Origin: Agelas oroides
Lineage: Eukaryota; Porifera; Demospongiae; Agelasida; Agelasidae
Direction of reading: 5' to 3'
Assembly: GCA_949130485.1 (NCBI GenBank)
Contig: OX422184.1
Coordinates: 9,154,996-9,218,995, forward strand
Length of the DNA: 64,000 nucleotides
Shown in pieces: positions 20,522 through 30,915 of this stretch. The notes under the pieces are model-generated. The model saw only the letters and a list, made by a program, of their open reading frames with translations, did not search any database and was not told where the DNA came from. Each line of letters opens with the position of its first letter. Position 1 is the first letter of the stretch. Both the position numbers and the translations under genes were made by a program.

Positions 20522-22866
20522 ATGAAAATGCCGGTCACTTCTCTCTGCGTAAAAGAGGACGGAATACATCGAAGCAATGAGCGCAATAACACCAGCGAGC
20601 CTGTTTCCAACTTCACCCTGAAGCTAACAGCTTCAGTTGAGAATGCAGATTCCGGTTTTCTGGTGCTAATAAAGCGCATTCCTGACGGCGTTGAGAGGTG
20701 AGTGTATATATGCTGGAATTGCTTAAGGCCATCTTAACGCAGAGTACTATATAGTGCATGCATGCATGCCCGCTTGGTAATACCTGGTAACACGCGCTGC
20801 ACCAACATGCATACTCATTGAATATACCGAGCATCATGTAGCATAACTATTGTATGGCATGCATCCATGGATGTCGTATCTGCAAAAAGACTAGCAAGCG
20901 CGAGAATGTTACTAATTTGCAGGATAATTATTTCCACAGAGAGTGCTTTCTACCTATGTCTGAGCTGTCCAACCTAAAACAGTTCAGTGCTCACATCAAC
21001 CTTGTGTTTCCTGGTGGGGCACTATTCCTGGTGTGCAATGATGTTGAGTCAAGAGACTGTTCATGGAACTGACGTGTGCATTTCTGCAAGGAAACCATCG
21101 CATTGTCAATGGAGTAAGTGTCATTGGTCGAAACACAACCGATGAAGTGTGGATGTTTTCTCCAAGCACACAGCTTGATCGAGATGGTAATTGGGTAGAA
21201 TGCAACAACTCACGGTTTGTCTGGTTACCAAGTGCAAATGGTCTTGAGGGTGAAAAACGACTACATTGCACTATCTGCATGCCACTTGATGATGGTGAAG
21301 CATTGAAAGACCTCTATGCTGCTGTTGAGGCTTTTATGCCTGATAATGCCATAGCCGTCTGTAGTCTGGCTGTTCAAAAGGTGTGTATCGTGTGCACCAA
21401 ACAACGCAAGACCACACAGGATAGCTTCTGTCTTACAGGATCCAGGCTCTCCAAACAGGAATGGTACACCAACGTGACCACATCTAGTGATGATCTGCTC
21501 ATAAGCTGCTCTCATTATGCATGAAGCCATGGTAGCACAGCATCCTACCTCTTTGGTGCCTTGAAGCGTACCACCATTCCCATAGCAGTGGATGACATCA
21601 ATGAGAAAACCCAAGATATTTGGGAAGAGCTGATCATTGATGCTTACAATAACACTGCTCGAGGAACAAGATCCTACATTGTTGAGAGTTTTTCCACAAT
21701 TCCCATCCTGTCAGCAAATTGGCGGTTTCCCAGTGGAAAGGGAAGGGCATTCACTCGCTGCATCTCAATCCCATTTATTGAGCATAAAGATGAGCCAAAT
21801 GCACCACAGCTCTACAGCAACTTAAAGGAATGTCGCATAAAAGCATCAGCATCAGCAGGAGTGTTCATTCGATTGAGTACTGGGTTCACTACCAATGATG
21901 CACAGATGTTGTTGCGTGGTGACCTGTTCACAAACACGGCTGCACTCTATCAGAATGCCCACGTATGATTCAAAACGATGATGACAATCTTCATGTACTT
22001 TTTCCTCAAGGTATATATAGACTGCCAGTAGTTGTTTTATCCATGCATATACTGCACATCGTTTTTTTACAGCTTGCAGACCTCTGTGAAGTTGCTGAGG
22101 ATACATGTTGGGATTTTGTATCCAGTCAGATGGTGCCACTGGCCATGGAAGGCTCCCCCAACTCCAATAGCCAGCTTTCAAATCCTGGAGAAGTGGTGGA
22201 TAGCTTCATTTCTGTGCTGGCCCAAAATGTTGCTGATATTCCCAGAAATGAGGTTTGTATGTAGTTGACTGCAATTGTTTCAATAAGGTGCGTAGTAATC
22301 ACCTGGATGCAAATATACATCTTTTCCTATTTTAGCTGCTCAAGGTTGTTAGTGTAGACGTTTCAACAAAGTGCTACCTACAATTGTGTCTGGCTGTCCG
22401 AGTGACAAAGGTGATGGCTTTGCTGCCAAGGATGGAAATCAGCGCTGCACAAGTGGAAACAGCACTGAATGCTAGTCCACAGTGCCGAAAATCCCAGCAG
22501 AAGTTTCTTCACCCTGGGAGTGCTGACACCAAGATCTACAAGGCGAGAAAGGACAAGGTGGTAATACAGCTGGACAACACTGCCACATCATTGCTCAGTC
22601 AATCATCGCTGATGAGCAACTAACAAGCATTCGTCAAGGTATGTAACAAATTTATATCTTACTCAGTCAGCAAAGTTTGTTTTAGCATTGCATATCCGTT
22701 TCGATTTTCAATAGCAATGGCAGACAGTGAGGATCGAGAAGAGTCTGAAGATGACATTCAGACATACACAACTCCACAGACTGAAGTTGATCCTTCTGGC
22801 ATGGGTGAAACCACAGGTAGGGCTACCAGTGCCCAGGAGCCCCTGTCTAAACGACAGCGGATATAG
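20522..22866 (+). pseudogene. P-loop ATPase (DUF927-like) carried by the KDZ element
   Basis: The first exon, 20522-20697, encodes MKMPVTSLCVKEDGIHRSNE...FLVLIKRIPDGVER before a GTGAGT donor. Further segments encode FHRECFLPMSELSNLKQF (about 20930), DEVWMFSPSTQLDRDGNW (about 21140), a Walker A motif GEPGSCKTEA found on the opposite strand (inverted block 21353-21528), then a Walker B-like IPIAVDDINEKTQDIWEELI (about 21585) and SFSTIPILSANW (about 21690). Later exons (about 22075-22255, 22337-22640, 22716-22866) end in an acidic tail with SEDREESEDD and SKRQRI. The frame shifts near 22580. The domain order matches DUF927-type helicase/ATPase proteins seen with cnidarian and sponge transposons. 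A role in ATP-driven remodelling during transposition is an inference from its position. Confidence 0.6.
21353..21528 (-). other. Inverted internal block of the ATPase gene (176 bp), contains Walker A
   Basis: Read on the minus strand the block encodes SCIMRAAYEQIITRCGHVGV, PFLFGEPGSCKTEAILCGLA and LFGAHDTHLLNSQTTDG, while everything on either side is plus-strand. It is bounded by CCAT (21349-21352) and ATGG (21529-21532). Re-inverting gives two in-frame joins, PDNAM-ASCIM and TTDGYG-STASYLFGALK, so the ATP-binding loop is put back in front of its Walker B strand. Confidence 0.9.
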
Positions 22867-23273
22867 CTGCCACATGACTCAATGGAGAGCTACGGAGAAC
22901 CAAACAACTTGCTATTCTCATATAATTATTTGGTGCATATACTCACATAACCTTGCGTAACGGAAACACAACCGGCCCGGCGTATATGTACCGCGCCGCG
23001 CCCCGAACCACGTTAGATCTCCCAGGACCCATGCCCATGGCCCAGACTCGAACTCAGGCTCCCTGCAGCTGGTGTTTGTCAATTTGAGTCGTGCTTATGG
23101 TTTATCCGAGGGTTTATCCTCGCTACTGCCGCTTGACTTATCCCCACCAGTACCACTTGCCACGCAACTCAGTGTCCCGATCACCCCTGGCATACGCAAC
23201 TCTCCTGTGTGTAATAACCTGGTCAACTAGGAGTCCACACCTGGCCAGATTAGTAGAACAACGCGTTTCTCTT

Positions 23274-23299
23274 CCATAGATAGTGGAGTCTATCTATGG
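23274..23299. repeat. Perfect 10-bp-stem hairpin
   Basis: CCATAGATAG and CTATCTATGG are perfect inverse arms around the 6-base loop TGGAGT. It is not followed by a T-run and lies in no recognised gene. It may be a remnant of a small foldback. Confidence 0.6.
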
Positions 23300-23859
23300 A
23301 TAAACCAAGTGACAGGTGTGAGGTTGCAATGGTGAGGGTATGATGCACCTATCAATGTTACGATCCACTTGCCCCCAGTACGGACTACAGTGGGGCAAGG
23401 CGAGGGTTTGAGTACTGAAATCTGTACAGTTGCCCCAGAACAGAGGTATGTTATAGAAATAGTGTTTGCCATCTTAGAAGGCAAAATGGCAGTTTTCAGC
23501 TATAGCAATGTTTCTTCAAGTAACATTCCTTTCGTACAGGTGTGTTGAATGTCCATACTAGCTCTCTGCTTAGTCTAAAATTAATGCTAAACACATGCTC
23601 CATACCTCGAAGCCAGCCTGTGGAATAGCCATATAAATTTTGCATACGTTTTAATCACTTGCCTTCCAACATTGGCACGTATACCGGTATATGCGGAAAG
23701 TGTGGCAGTGATGACGTCAGATGGAATTCTGCAAAACAGGGGATTTGACACATACAGTGTAACTAGGCAGAAGATTCATCATCTCGGGGTGTGCGTGAGT
23801 GAGCAGCACAACGCTCATTTAATAGTGCGTGCTTCAACTTGGGTCAGCTTTGCTCTGGG

Positions 23860-23965
23860 TCTCTTAATGCGCTCATTAAGATATGGCCACAAGCAAGCAT
23901 ACACAAACGTGCACAGTGCAGTCACGGTAGTGTGGGGCTCACTCAGGCTTAACCCAACTATGCAG
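23860..23965 (+). repeat. Dispersed repeat shared with 56.74-56.84 kb
   Basis: The segment with ATATGGCCACAAGCAAGCAT, then GTACA/ACGTGC and TAGTGTGGGGCT, recurs at about 56750-56835 in the same order. The copies are diverged and no ends are fixed; a SINE- or MITE-like repeat is likely. Confidence 0.5.
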
Positions 23966-24579
23966 TATATGGAAAACATTGCCATATTCAAGATGTTTTC
24001 AGAGATAATCAAATCCCTGACTATAATGTCTTCTGCCCAGGAATAACATTGATAGGTGCATAAGTAATGCAGCAGTGGTAAGGATAAGTCAAGTACGTGG
24101 TGGGTGTGAGGTGGCAGGATGAGGAAAAGTATGTTGCAGGGAGAGCATAAGTCAAGTGGCAATGATGAGAATGACAAGTGGTAGATGGTGAGCAGCAACG
24201 CCACCATACTTCAACCAGTTTTCGGTGGTAATAGAAAGGTCTGGTTGAGTTATCAAGTCCATCTCACAGAGCACATCACCTTTGAAATAACAACCTCCCC
24301 CAATTAAGTGAACAGAAGTTGGCTGACGTTATCCACTCTCATGTGCAATCACAGTACAATACGTTACTGTGCTGCTTGGAATCCTGATGTATTGACATGC
24401 TGCAAAAACTTTTCATATGTATACATGTCAGATAACAATTACACATACATGTCAGTTCTGAGGGTTGCTTATTATTGACGTTTTAATTGTTTTTGGTTTC
24501 TGTATCTTAAACTTTCAGTAGTTGCTTTTTGCTTCTTGTTTTTATGCATGTTGAAGAATTTGTTGCAATTCACATATTT

Positions 24580-25335
24580 GCTGTGTTTCTCGTGTTTCGT
24601 GTGTTTTTAGTGTTTCTCGTGTCTCGTGTTTTTCGGGTTTCTTGGGTTTCTCGGGTTTCTCGGGTTTCTCGTCTTTCTCTTGTTTCTTGTGTTTCTTGGG
24701 TTTCTCGTGTTTCTCTTGTTTCTTGTGTTTCTCGTGTTTCTTGGGTTTCTCGTGTTTCTTGGGTTTCTCGTGTTTCTCATGTTTCTTGGGTTTCTTGTGT
24801 TTCTCGTGTTTCTTGGGTTTCTCGTGTTTCTTGGGTTTCTCGGGTTTCTCGTGTTTCTCAGGTTTCTCGTGTTTCTCGGGTTTCTCGTGTTTCTCAGGTA
24901 TCTCGTGTTTCACGTGTTTCTCGGGTTTCTCGTGTTTCTCGTGTTTCTTGGGTTTCTCGTGTTTCTCGTGTTTCTCGTATTTCTCGGGTTTCTCGTGTTT
25001 CTCGTGTTGGGTTTCTTGGGTTTCTCGTGTTTCTCGTGTTTCTTGGGTTTCTCGTGTTTCTCGGGTTTCTCGTGTTTCTTGGGTTCTCGTGTTTCTCGTG
25101 TTTCTCGGGTTTCTCGTGTTTCTCATGTTTCTCGGGTTTCTCGTGTTTCTTGGGTTTCTCGTGTTTCTCGTTTCTTGGGTTTCTCGTGTTGGGTTTCTCG
25201 TGTTTCTTGGGTTTCTCGTGTTTCTCGTGTTTCTCTTGTTTCTTGGGTTTCTTGTGTTTCTTTGGTTTCTCGTGTTTCTCTTGTTTCTTGTGTTTCTCTT
25301 GTTTCTCGTGTTTCTTGTGTTTCTTGCGCTTGCTG
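24580..25335. repeat. GTTTCTCGT-type minisatellite, right subterminal array
   Basis: About 750 bases of interleaved 9-10-base units such as GTTTCTCGT and GTTTCTTGG. All six frames stay open for long stretches, giving Phe/Leu/Gly/Ser-rich or Lys/His/Glu-rich pseudo-proteins of up to about 285 codons. These are artefacts of composition. It is the inverse counterpart of the array at 15.6-15.85 kb. Confidence 0.85.
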
Positions 25336-25531
25336 TGTTGCTTGTTATATCTATGGAGCTGGTTGACCAATCAAATTACAGCTTAGAAAGGTCACGTGCA
25401 TGTCACACTTTAGCTGTTTTGACCAATCAGGAGAGACCTTAGAAAAGGTACCCCGGGATGGCTCGGGGAGCACCAACACCACTGGCACATCGATGTTCAA
25501 AATTTCACACGTACATAAAGTGTGAAGTTAA

Positions 25532-26164
25532 GGTGGCGGGATAGTCCCGGTGGGCGTGGTTTATGAAATATATCAACACAAAATATCCCGTACAGAATTC
25601 ATCCCAGTACAACAAAACCTACTGAATATGAAGTAGGGAGGGTAGTGAGTGTGTACAGGAAAAACCGTTGAAGGAACTCACGTTGTAGCCACAGTACGCA
25701 CATGAGTGTCCCCGCAGACTATTCACCAAAAATCTACAGTACGGAGTACGCTAGCGACTTGATCTCGCTGTTGGAGATGCGCATTAATAAACTCTAGGGC
25801 GGCTCGAAACGTTTTTGCCGCTACGGTAAATGGTACTCGAAATAGAAAGGAAAAACTTACTGTCTTACCAAATTTCCTTGAAACAACGGGACGTAACGTT
25901 GCAACGGAAGGCGATATCGCAAAAACTGCTTCGAGTCGCCCTTCGCACGGTATTTTTGCGTAGTTTCACCGTCTTCGCTAGTTGTAAATCAGTCTCCACG
26001 ACTTTATTTTTGGTGACAAAAAAGTTCGATAACTAGCACCGTAACGACTGAGTTCAAAGTTCAAAGTGAATAGCACATGCGCATATATACGTTCAATTAC
26101 GAATTACGGTATCTTAATTTATTGCTACGCGCGCGCCGTACGCACAGAATGGTACCCCGCCACC
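25532..26164. mobile_element. TTAA-flanked MITE with GGTGGCGGG ends
   Basis: The 633-bp insert has ends GGTGGCGGG/CCCGCCACC and is flanked by TTAA on both sides (25528-25531, 26165-26168). The paralogous composite repeat at 43763-43800 reads GTGTGAAGTTAAAACATAAA with no insert. That is the empty site and proves a TTAA target duplication. It has a CpG-rich interior and no plausible coding capacity. TTAA targets are typical of piggyBac and Kolobok families; the ends do not decide between them. Confidence 0.9.
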
Positions 26165-26179
26165 TTAAAACAAAGGGAG

Positions 26180-26345
26180 ATGGGGATGGGGCATTTATGG
26201 CTTAGATGGATGGGGCATTTTATGGCTTAAATGGGTGGGGCATTTATAGCTTAAAAGGTGGGGCATTTTATGGCTTAAATGGGTGTGGCATTTATGACTT
26301 AAATGGGTGGGGCATTTATGGCTCAAATGGATGGGGCGGTTAGTC
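26180..26345 (+). repeat. GGGGCATTTATGG short tandem block
   Basis: Seven or eight copies of a 24-27-base unit with core GGGTGGGGCATTTATGGCTT. A shorter version occurs at 43800-43935 in copy B of the composite repeat. Confidence 0.75.
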
Positions 26346-26925
26346 ACTGTTTTTGGGAGATATGCTCAAAAAAATACTGGTCTTCAGGGGAGTACCCTTT
26401 CCGGTCCTCGCATGACCACGGGTTTCGGTCCCTTTGAACTCCCAACCCGTGGCCTACTACAGAAAGGGCGGGACCACTCCCCGCCTAAAGTTTGCTTTGA
26501 GGAGCCCAGCTTTTGCTTGGCACATAGTGCTAGTGCTATGGGCATTTACAGTGCTATCAAATTACTAAACAAATTGGGGGTGGGCCTTAATGGGTAGAGT
26601 TATCATTAACTTACAATAACTAGGGGGATGGGCGAACGGTTAACGTACGGGTCGCTATCGTGTCGTCTTGGTGGAATGTCTGGGAGGCTTGTTCTTCGCT
26701 GGTAGGCGCTCCTGTACCGAAGATAATTCGGGTCTGTACTGCGGCCACCATCTCACGGTGAGTATTATTAGTTGTTTGTGTGTGATACTCGGTCGACGGG
26801 CTTTAAATGGGAGTGTGCTTCTCTTAGTAATGGCATTGTTATGCTAGTTATGGCATGTGCTTTACTATAGTAACGGTACGCCTAGGGGTGTAGTTGGCTC
26901 CATAAGGCTGACAGTGTGAAGCTGA

Positions 26926-27375
26926 TTCACATTAAAAATTACGAGTGTGAGGCTCACTCACACTTGAGTTACTACTGTTAGGCTCACTAACAGTTTCGCT
27001 ACGGGTGTGAAGCTCATTCACACTTGAGTTACTACTGTGAGGCTCACTCACAATTACGCTACGGGTGTGAAGCTCATTCACACTTGAGTTACTACTGTGA
27101 AGCTCACTCACCACTATGTTACGAGTGTTAAGCTCATTCACATTTTTAAATTATGAGTGTGAAGCTCATTCACACTTCAGTTACATGTACTACTGTGAGG
27201 CTCATTCACCGTTACGAGTGTGAAGCTCATTCATACTTGAGTTACTACTGTGAGGTTCACTCACAGTTACGTTATGAGTGTGAAGCTCATTCACACTTGA
27301 GTTATTGCTGTTACGCTATGGGTGTGAAGCTCATTCGCATTTCAAATTACGAATGTGAGTGTGTTAGGATAAGGG
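26926..27375. repeat. Array of ~13 regularly spaced palindromes
   Basis: Two kinds of hairpin alternate: GTGTGAA-GCT-CATTCACAC and CTGTGAG-GCT-CACTCACAG, separated by 10-13 bases (TTGAGTTACTA or TTACGTTACGA). All share the GCT loop. One unit reads CTGTTAG-GCT-CACTAACAG, with matching changes in both arms, which keeps the stem paired. Related arrays lie at 41935-42400 and 44560-44800. There is no leader or cas gene, and this is a eukaryotic repeat, so it is not a CRISPR array. Confidence 0.85.
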
Positions 27376-27540
27376 CTTTATACTTTATACACATGCATCT
27401 ATGTGGAGATATTATCTCTTCACCAAGGGGGTATCCTATGGTTAACTTTGGAAATGGGAATGGGGCTGGGGCAAGGAATTATTACTGGAGAGATAGAGTT
27501 TTGTTCTTTTCCCCTCGTACTTTTGATGCACACTCAGTCT

Positions 27541-28306
27541 GAATTTTCTCCCCATACTCTCTTCTAATTGGGATAAAGATACCAAATGATTGTGTAAAAA
27601 TACAAATAATGTACACACAGCATTGGGATATCATATGCCTATATACTATATATACTGTAGGCCTGAAGACAAAGCTTTATTGATCCTAATAACGCTGATC
27701 TTAAAGGCACCTAAGTGACAAAGAAGGTTCATCCACTTCAAACACCCATCATGCAACAGAGCAACCATCTGTCTTTAAAGTAAAAGTTATCTACTCCACT
27801 CAAATCTCATGGTTGGAAGTCAGCAGGTAAAGAGCCAAAACACCTCACTGTCTCCCCTTTCATGGTAACTAGGCTGACTATTCACCCATTCACCGGGCTG
27901 ACAACAAAATTTAACTACACCATGCAAAACTTTAACTTGTATACTATTACTTGAAAGCCATTCTATCCCTTTTCTTCACCCCATGAGCTTTCAGGAGGTC
28001 CAGGAGATAAATTACTAACCAGCAACTTCATAAGGGAACAAAATGACCTTAACCGTACGATTTCTAATTACTGCCCACCATCTACGGACGTACAACCAAT
28101 AACAAGTACTAGCAACGCTCTCTAAGTCAACACAACCATACCTTCGCGCTCACTCTTGGTTCTCCTTGGCTCTCTCTCCTTCCACAGATTCACAAAAACG
28201 ACACCTCAAAGGTGCAAATTTCCACAAAGGCAAGCGCAGCAGTGACCGCCACATTAATGCAGCGCTCAATGTAGTCACGTGATCCGTTGCCAATCCCATA
28301 TTATCT
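27541..28306. other. No gene seen
   Basis: Unique-looking AT-rich DNA between the composite repeat and the right terminus of P-like copy 2. No frame or repeat structure was found until the terminus at about 28276. Confidence 0.4.
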
Positions 28307-28678
28307 TAGTCCCGTCCCCAGACACCAAATTTTTCGCGCGCACGCCCTGCGGCCTTGTCGAAAAATAGGGTCTGGACACGTTCACTGGTAAAAGTGGGGC
28401 GTAATCATACAAGCGTATTGGCATGTTGTCGCACCAATCAGATTGCTCAGGTAACGTAAATTGCGTTATGCGTCATCGCAAATAGCCAGCTTGCAAAAGT
28501 TTTAGGCGCCAAAGCAAACGCGGCTGGTAGCTGATAATATGATTAACACCTACAAATACCCAATTTACTGACCGCCGTATGTAAACATGCCCCAGTTTTC
28601 GCAGTGAAAGTGTCCAGACCCTATTTTTCGACGAGTCCGCAGGGCGCACGCAAAAAATTTGGTCTGGGGACGAGACTA
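28307..28678. mobile_element. hAT-type MITE (372 bp) with 8-bp target duplication
   Basis: The terminal inverted repeats are about 75 bases, starting TAGTC(C/T)CGTCCCCAGAC and including GAAAAATAGGGTCTGGACAC. It is flanked by the exact 8-bp duplication TATTATCT (28299-28306 and 28679-28686). An 8-bp duplication with short TAG-type ends fits a hAT non-autonomous element; P-like elements also make 8 bp. It has no coding capacity. It sits in the terminal repeat of P-like copy 2, so it is younger than that element. Confidence 0.85.
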
Positions 28679-28699
28679 TATTATCTGTGATCAAAGCAG

Positions 28700-30840
28700 C
28701 TGCACTCTTTCTTTTCACCAAAAAAAGTTGCTCAGTTGCAAGTGATTGTCTCTTCGTTGCGCTGTTCGTACATTTTTAACCACGGCTGGTGACAGGATGG
28801 ACGAGTGGAGGGGTTCCGCCAGGCCACATCTTAACTTAATTATAAACTGATTATGGGATGCCAATGCCAACAGGAAACGGGGAAAATCCCCAATTTTACG
28901 GACAGTGAACGGCAGTTACTGACACTACAGCACTCTACGTATTTGTTGAGTAGGCCCAGGTTTCGCGGCTGTATGCCTAGCATAGGTGGTGAGGCAGGTG
29001 GAAGCTGATTTTCGTGTGCATATTTGCATTGAGCAACACATTGGAGCTGTAACACAAAACTAGTATGCATGAGAGAATTTTTCATCCAAAAGACTGCAGA
29101 GTTATTATAGTAAGTGTTGTAAAAGTACATGGCATGGTTTTAGCCTCATCCCGAGGCCACATTCGTGATTTTGGCTTAGCTAAAGAGCAACCCCAGCATG
29201 CCTGATGGCAAGAGTTATGGCCACTTCCTAGCTCCCCCCACATGGCCTGGGAACAGGGCTACAAGTTCACTAACCTTTTCCTCATCGCAATAAAAATGGG
29301 ACACACCTTGCATCCCGTTACACTAACCTTGAATGTACCGATATTTGTCAGGTGCACAGTCCACAGTTTTCATTTCTTTAATTACTGAGGTTACTCATCA
29401 TAAATTGGATCCACTGTGTTCCTATTACAAGCCTTATCGGAAAAATTATTTGCATGTTATTGTTGGTAATGTTCCACATGGTTTCACTTTTCAGACCTGA
29501 GTATGTTCTAAACTTAACCCTTGTCCGAATGTTGCAGAACGTGTACACATAGAGTTCGGAAAATGGAGAAGAGAAGCAGGTGCTCTTACAAAATAACTAA
29601 GTACACTTACTAGAAATGTAACCCAACAAGCTATCTAACAAATACTCACAATATTTTACACTAGCCAGGAGGAGCGAGTGGAATCTTGAGTGATATTATA
29701 ACAGGCTTTAGTTTATCTCGCAAAGTTGCGTTCCCCCTTTCCAAAGCCTATGCTACACCTTACCTTTTCATCTCCACGGTTTGAGCTGCTACTGGCGTAG
29801 TACAGTGAATTACGATTGCGCTCGAGATATTACCCATAATATTGCGACGTATTTCTCATCATATTACGAGATATTGCTTGGTCATAAACAGCTTAGCTGT
29901 ACCAAGCCCCTCCCTTGGGGTATATCAGTACAATAAACTTGATATGAGGACTTTTTGCGAACAAAGTTTCACAATTGTTTCTACACCATTACGTTCTATT
30001 TCAGCTGGCTCAACTTTTTATCTGCGGGAATAGTGGATATCTCTTTCCAAAGCGCTGGAACTGGCAGATATGCCACACCCACCAGGCATTTAAACTTCCA
30101 CTTCGCACCTTTAGCGGTAAGCTACGAACTTTTCCCACAGTGAAATTAAAGACAATTGGATTTCTTCTCGATCTATCCCAACAGTATACTCCAGTTCTCT
30201 CCGCAAAAACTCCTCGTGAGTTACTTCCAGAAAAAGACCTGCTAAGCGGCCATTATGCAGCTTATTCGGAGGTAGCTGGCACGTGCTACACTACACCACG
30301 GTGCACGTGACTCCACTATCTGCGCTTTGAAAGTGGCTGAAAGCGCTTGGCAGAACGACTTCTAGTGTTACAGACATGCACCTCACATCACGCTTTAGTT
30401 GAAAAAAGTAAGCACGCGCAAAACAGCTGGACCCAAGCAAAGTCACAAAAGACAATAAAGGAGGCTTCATAACCAAAGCCAGTCAGTGTGAATGTCATTC
30501 TGCTGAAGCGTAAGCAGAAATACATCCCAAGGGGTGGGGCACGTAAAAAGTTGCAGACCCAGGGAAGGATTATGAAAGTTGCAATAAATCGTAATCTAAG
30601 TGCTACGCGACACTGTCAGCTGTTGGTCAGTGATCGTTTTGGTGGCTGAGAGGATGACGAAAAGCAAGCTGCTAGAGCTTTCTTCTCTACCACAGTAGGC
30701 TTTCAAATTTTGCTAACAATGCTTTCAGCACGATGTGTACTTCTTGGTCTGTAGGTATTGATAAAATTAACGAGGAACTCAGGTGCATTAAGGACTGCCT
30801 TGATCTCTCGTAAGGTATATCCGTTCCTTGACATTATCCA
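28700..30840. other. No gene recognised
   Basis: Several short frames (for example 29975-30310) lack domains, splice context or similarity to anything else in the window. No tandem or inverted repeats of note were seen. Confidence 0.35.
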
Positions 30841-30915
30841 GTGAAACCAGGTAGTACAATGGATAAGGCATCAATCACATATTTAGCTCTTGGTTCAAAC
30901 ACATCTAGTATTTTG
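30841..30915 (+). other. tRNA-like internal promoter (possible tRNA-derived SINE head)
   Basis: TAGTACAATGG resembles an A box and GGTTCAAACAC resembles a B box, spaced about 42 bases apart as in tRNA genes. I could not fold a full cloverleaf with a convincing acceptor and anticodon stem. It may be a tRNA pseudogene, a SINE head or chance. Confidence 0.25.

Larger units (their letters stand above)
22867..24500. other. No gene recognised between the ATPase and the right minisatellite
   Basis: Short frames occur, the longest at 23672-24046, which overlaps a dispersed repeat and has no recognisable domain. The stretch lies within the KDZ element and may be its 3' non-coding part, or a lost cargo region. 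Confidence 0.35.
15509..25464. mobile_element. ~10-kb KDZ-type DNA transposon with divergent gene pair
   Basis: A direct 9-bp repeat, GGGGAGCAC, flanks the unit (15500-15508 and 25465-25473), fitting the 8-bp duplications reported for Zisupton/KDZ elements. The termini are imperfect inverted repeats sharing TCCCGG.GT...TTTTCTAAG and TGATTGGTCA, then ACAAGCAACA, then a GAAAC-rich minisatellite that appears in opposite orientation at both ends (15.6-15.85 and 24.6-25.3 kb). Inside, a KDZ-like transposase runs left from 20331 and a P-loop ATPase runs right from 20522. The right flank continues into a composite repeat that exists uninterrupted at about 43.71 kb. The element carries at least one stop and one shift in its genes, one inverted block and a piggyBac-type MITE, so it is a dead copy. 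Confidence 0.65.
25465..27540 (+). repeat. Composite repeat, copy A
   Basis: This holds in order: a GGGGAGCACCAACACC start, a TTAA-flanked MITE, a GGGGCATTTATGG tandem block, a conserved ~130-bp core with CCACGGGTTT...AACCCGTGG, a GCTTTAAATGGGAG block, an array of palindromes and a short piece of the 409-bp repeat (from about 27360). The same order is found at 43.71-45.01 kb, and the second half also at 41.75-43.54 kb. The KDZ element sits at its left edge. No protein is encoded with confidence, although a short frame around VEWGSTNTTGTSMFKFH at 43.7 kb may be a relic. Confidence 0.75.
14052..28687. mobile_element. P-like element copy 2, enlarged by nested insertions
   Basis: The left end AGATAA...GGGATTGGCAACG (about 14052-14084) is mirrored at about 28281-28306 by CGTTGCCAATCCC..ATTATCT. 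The right end also continues into CACGTGATCC, matching the inner side of the copy 1 left terminus. The 11 bases TGATCAAAGCA lie directly outside both ends (14041-14051 and 28688-28698), compatible with an 8-bp P-type target duplication plus chance identity. Inside are ORF2 copy 2, the 10-kb KDZ element, a composite repeat and a hAT-type MITE at the right end. I saw no P transposase inside. The great distance between the ends makes this an inference from termini only. Confidence 0.45.

Noticed and set aside
23041-23100. A minus-strand tRNA suggested by GAGTTCGAGTCTGG
   Set aside because: No A box at the right distance and no cloverleaf could be formed.
24529-25442. Long open frames of up to 285 codons on both strands
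   Set aside because: They are produced by the GTTTCTCGT minisatellite, which lacks stops in all frames. The products are low-complexity and mirror each other across strands.
26926-27375. CRISPR-like array of spaced palindromes
   Set aside because: The palindromes alternate between two types, the intervals are conserved rather than unique, no cas genes exist, and the context is a eukaryotic genome.
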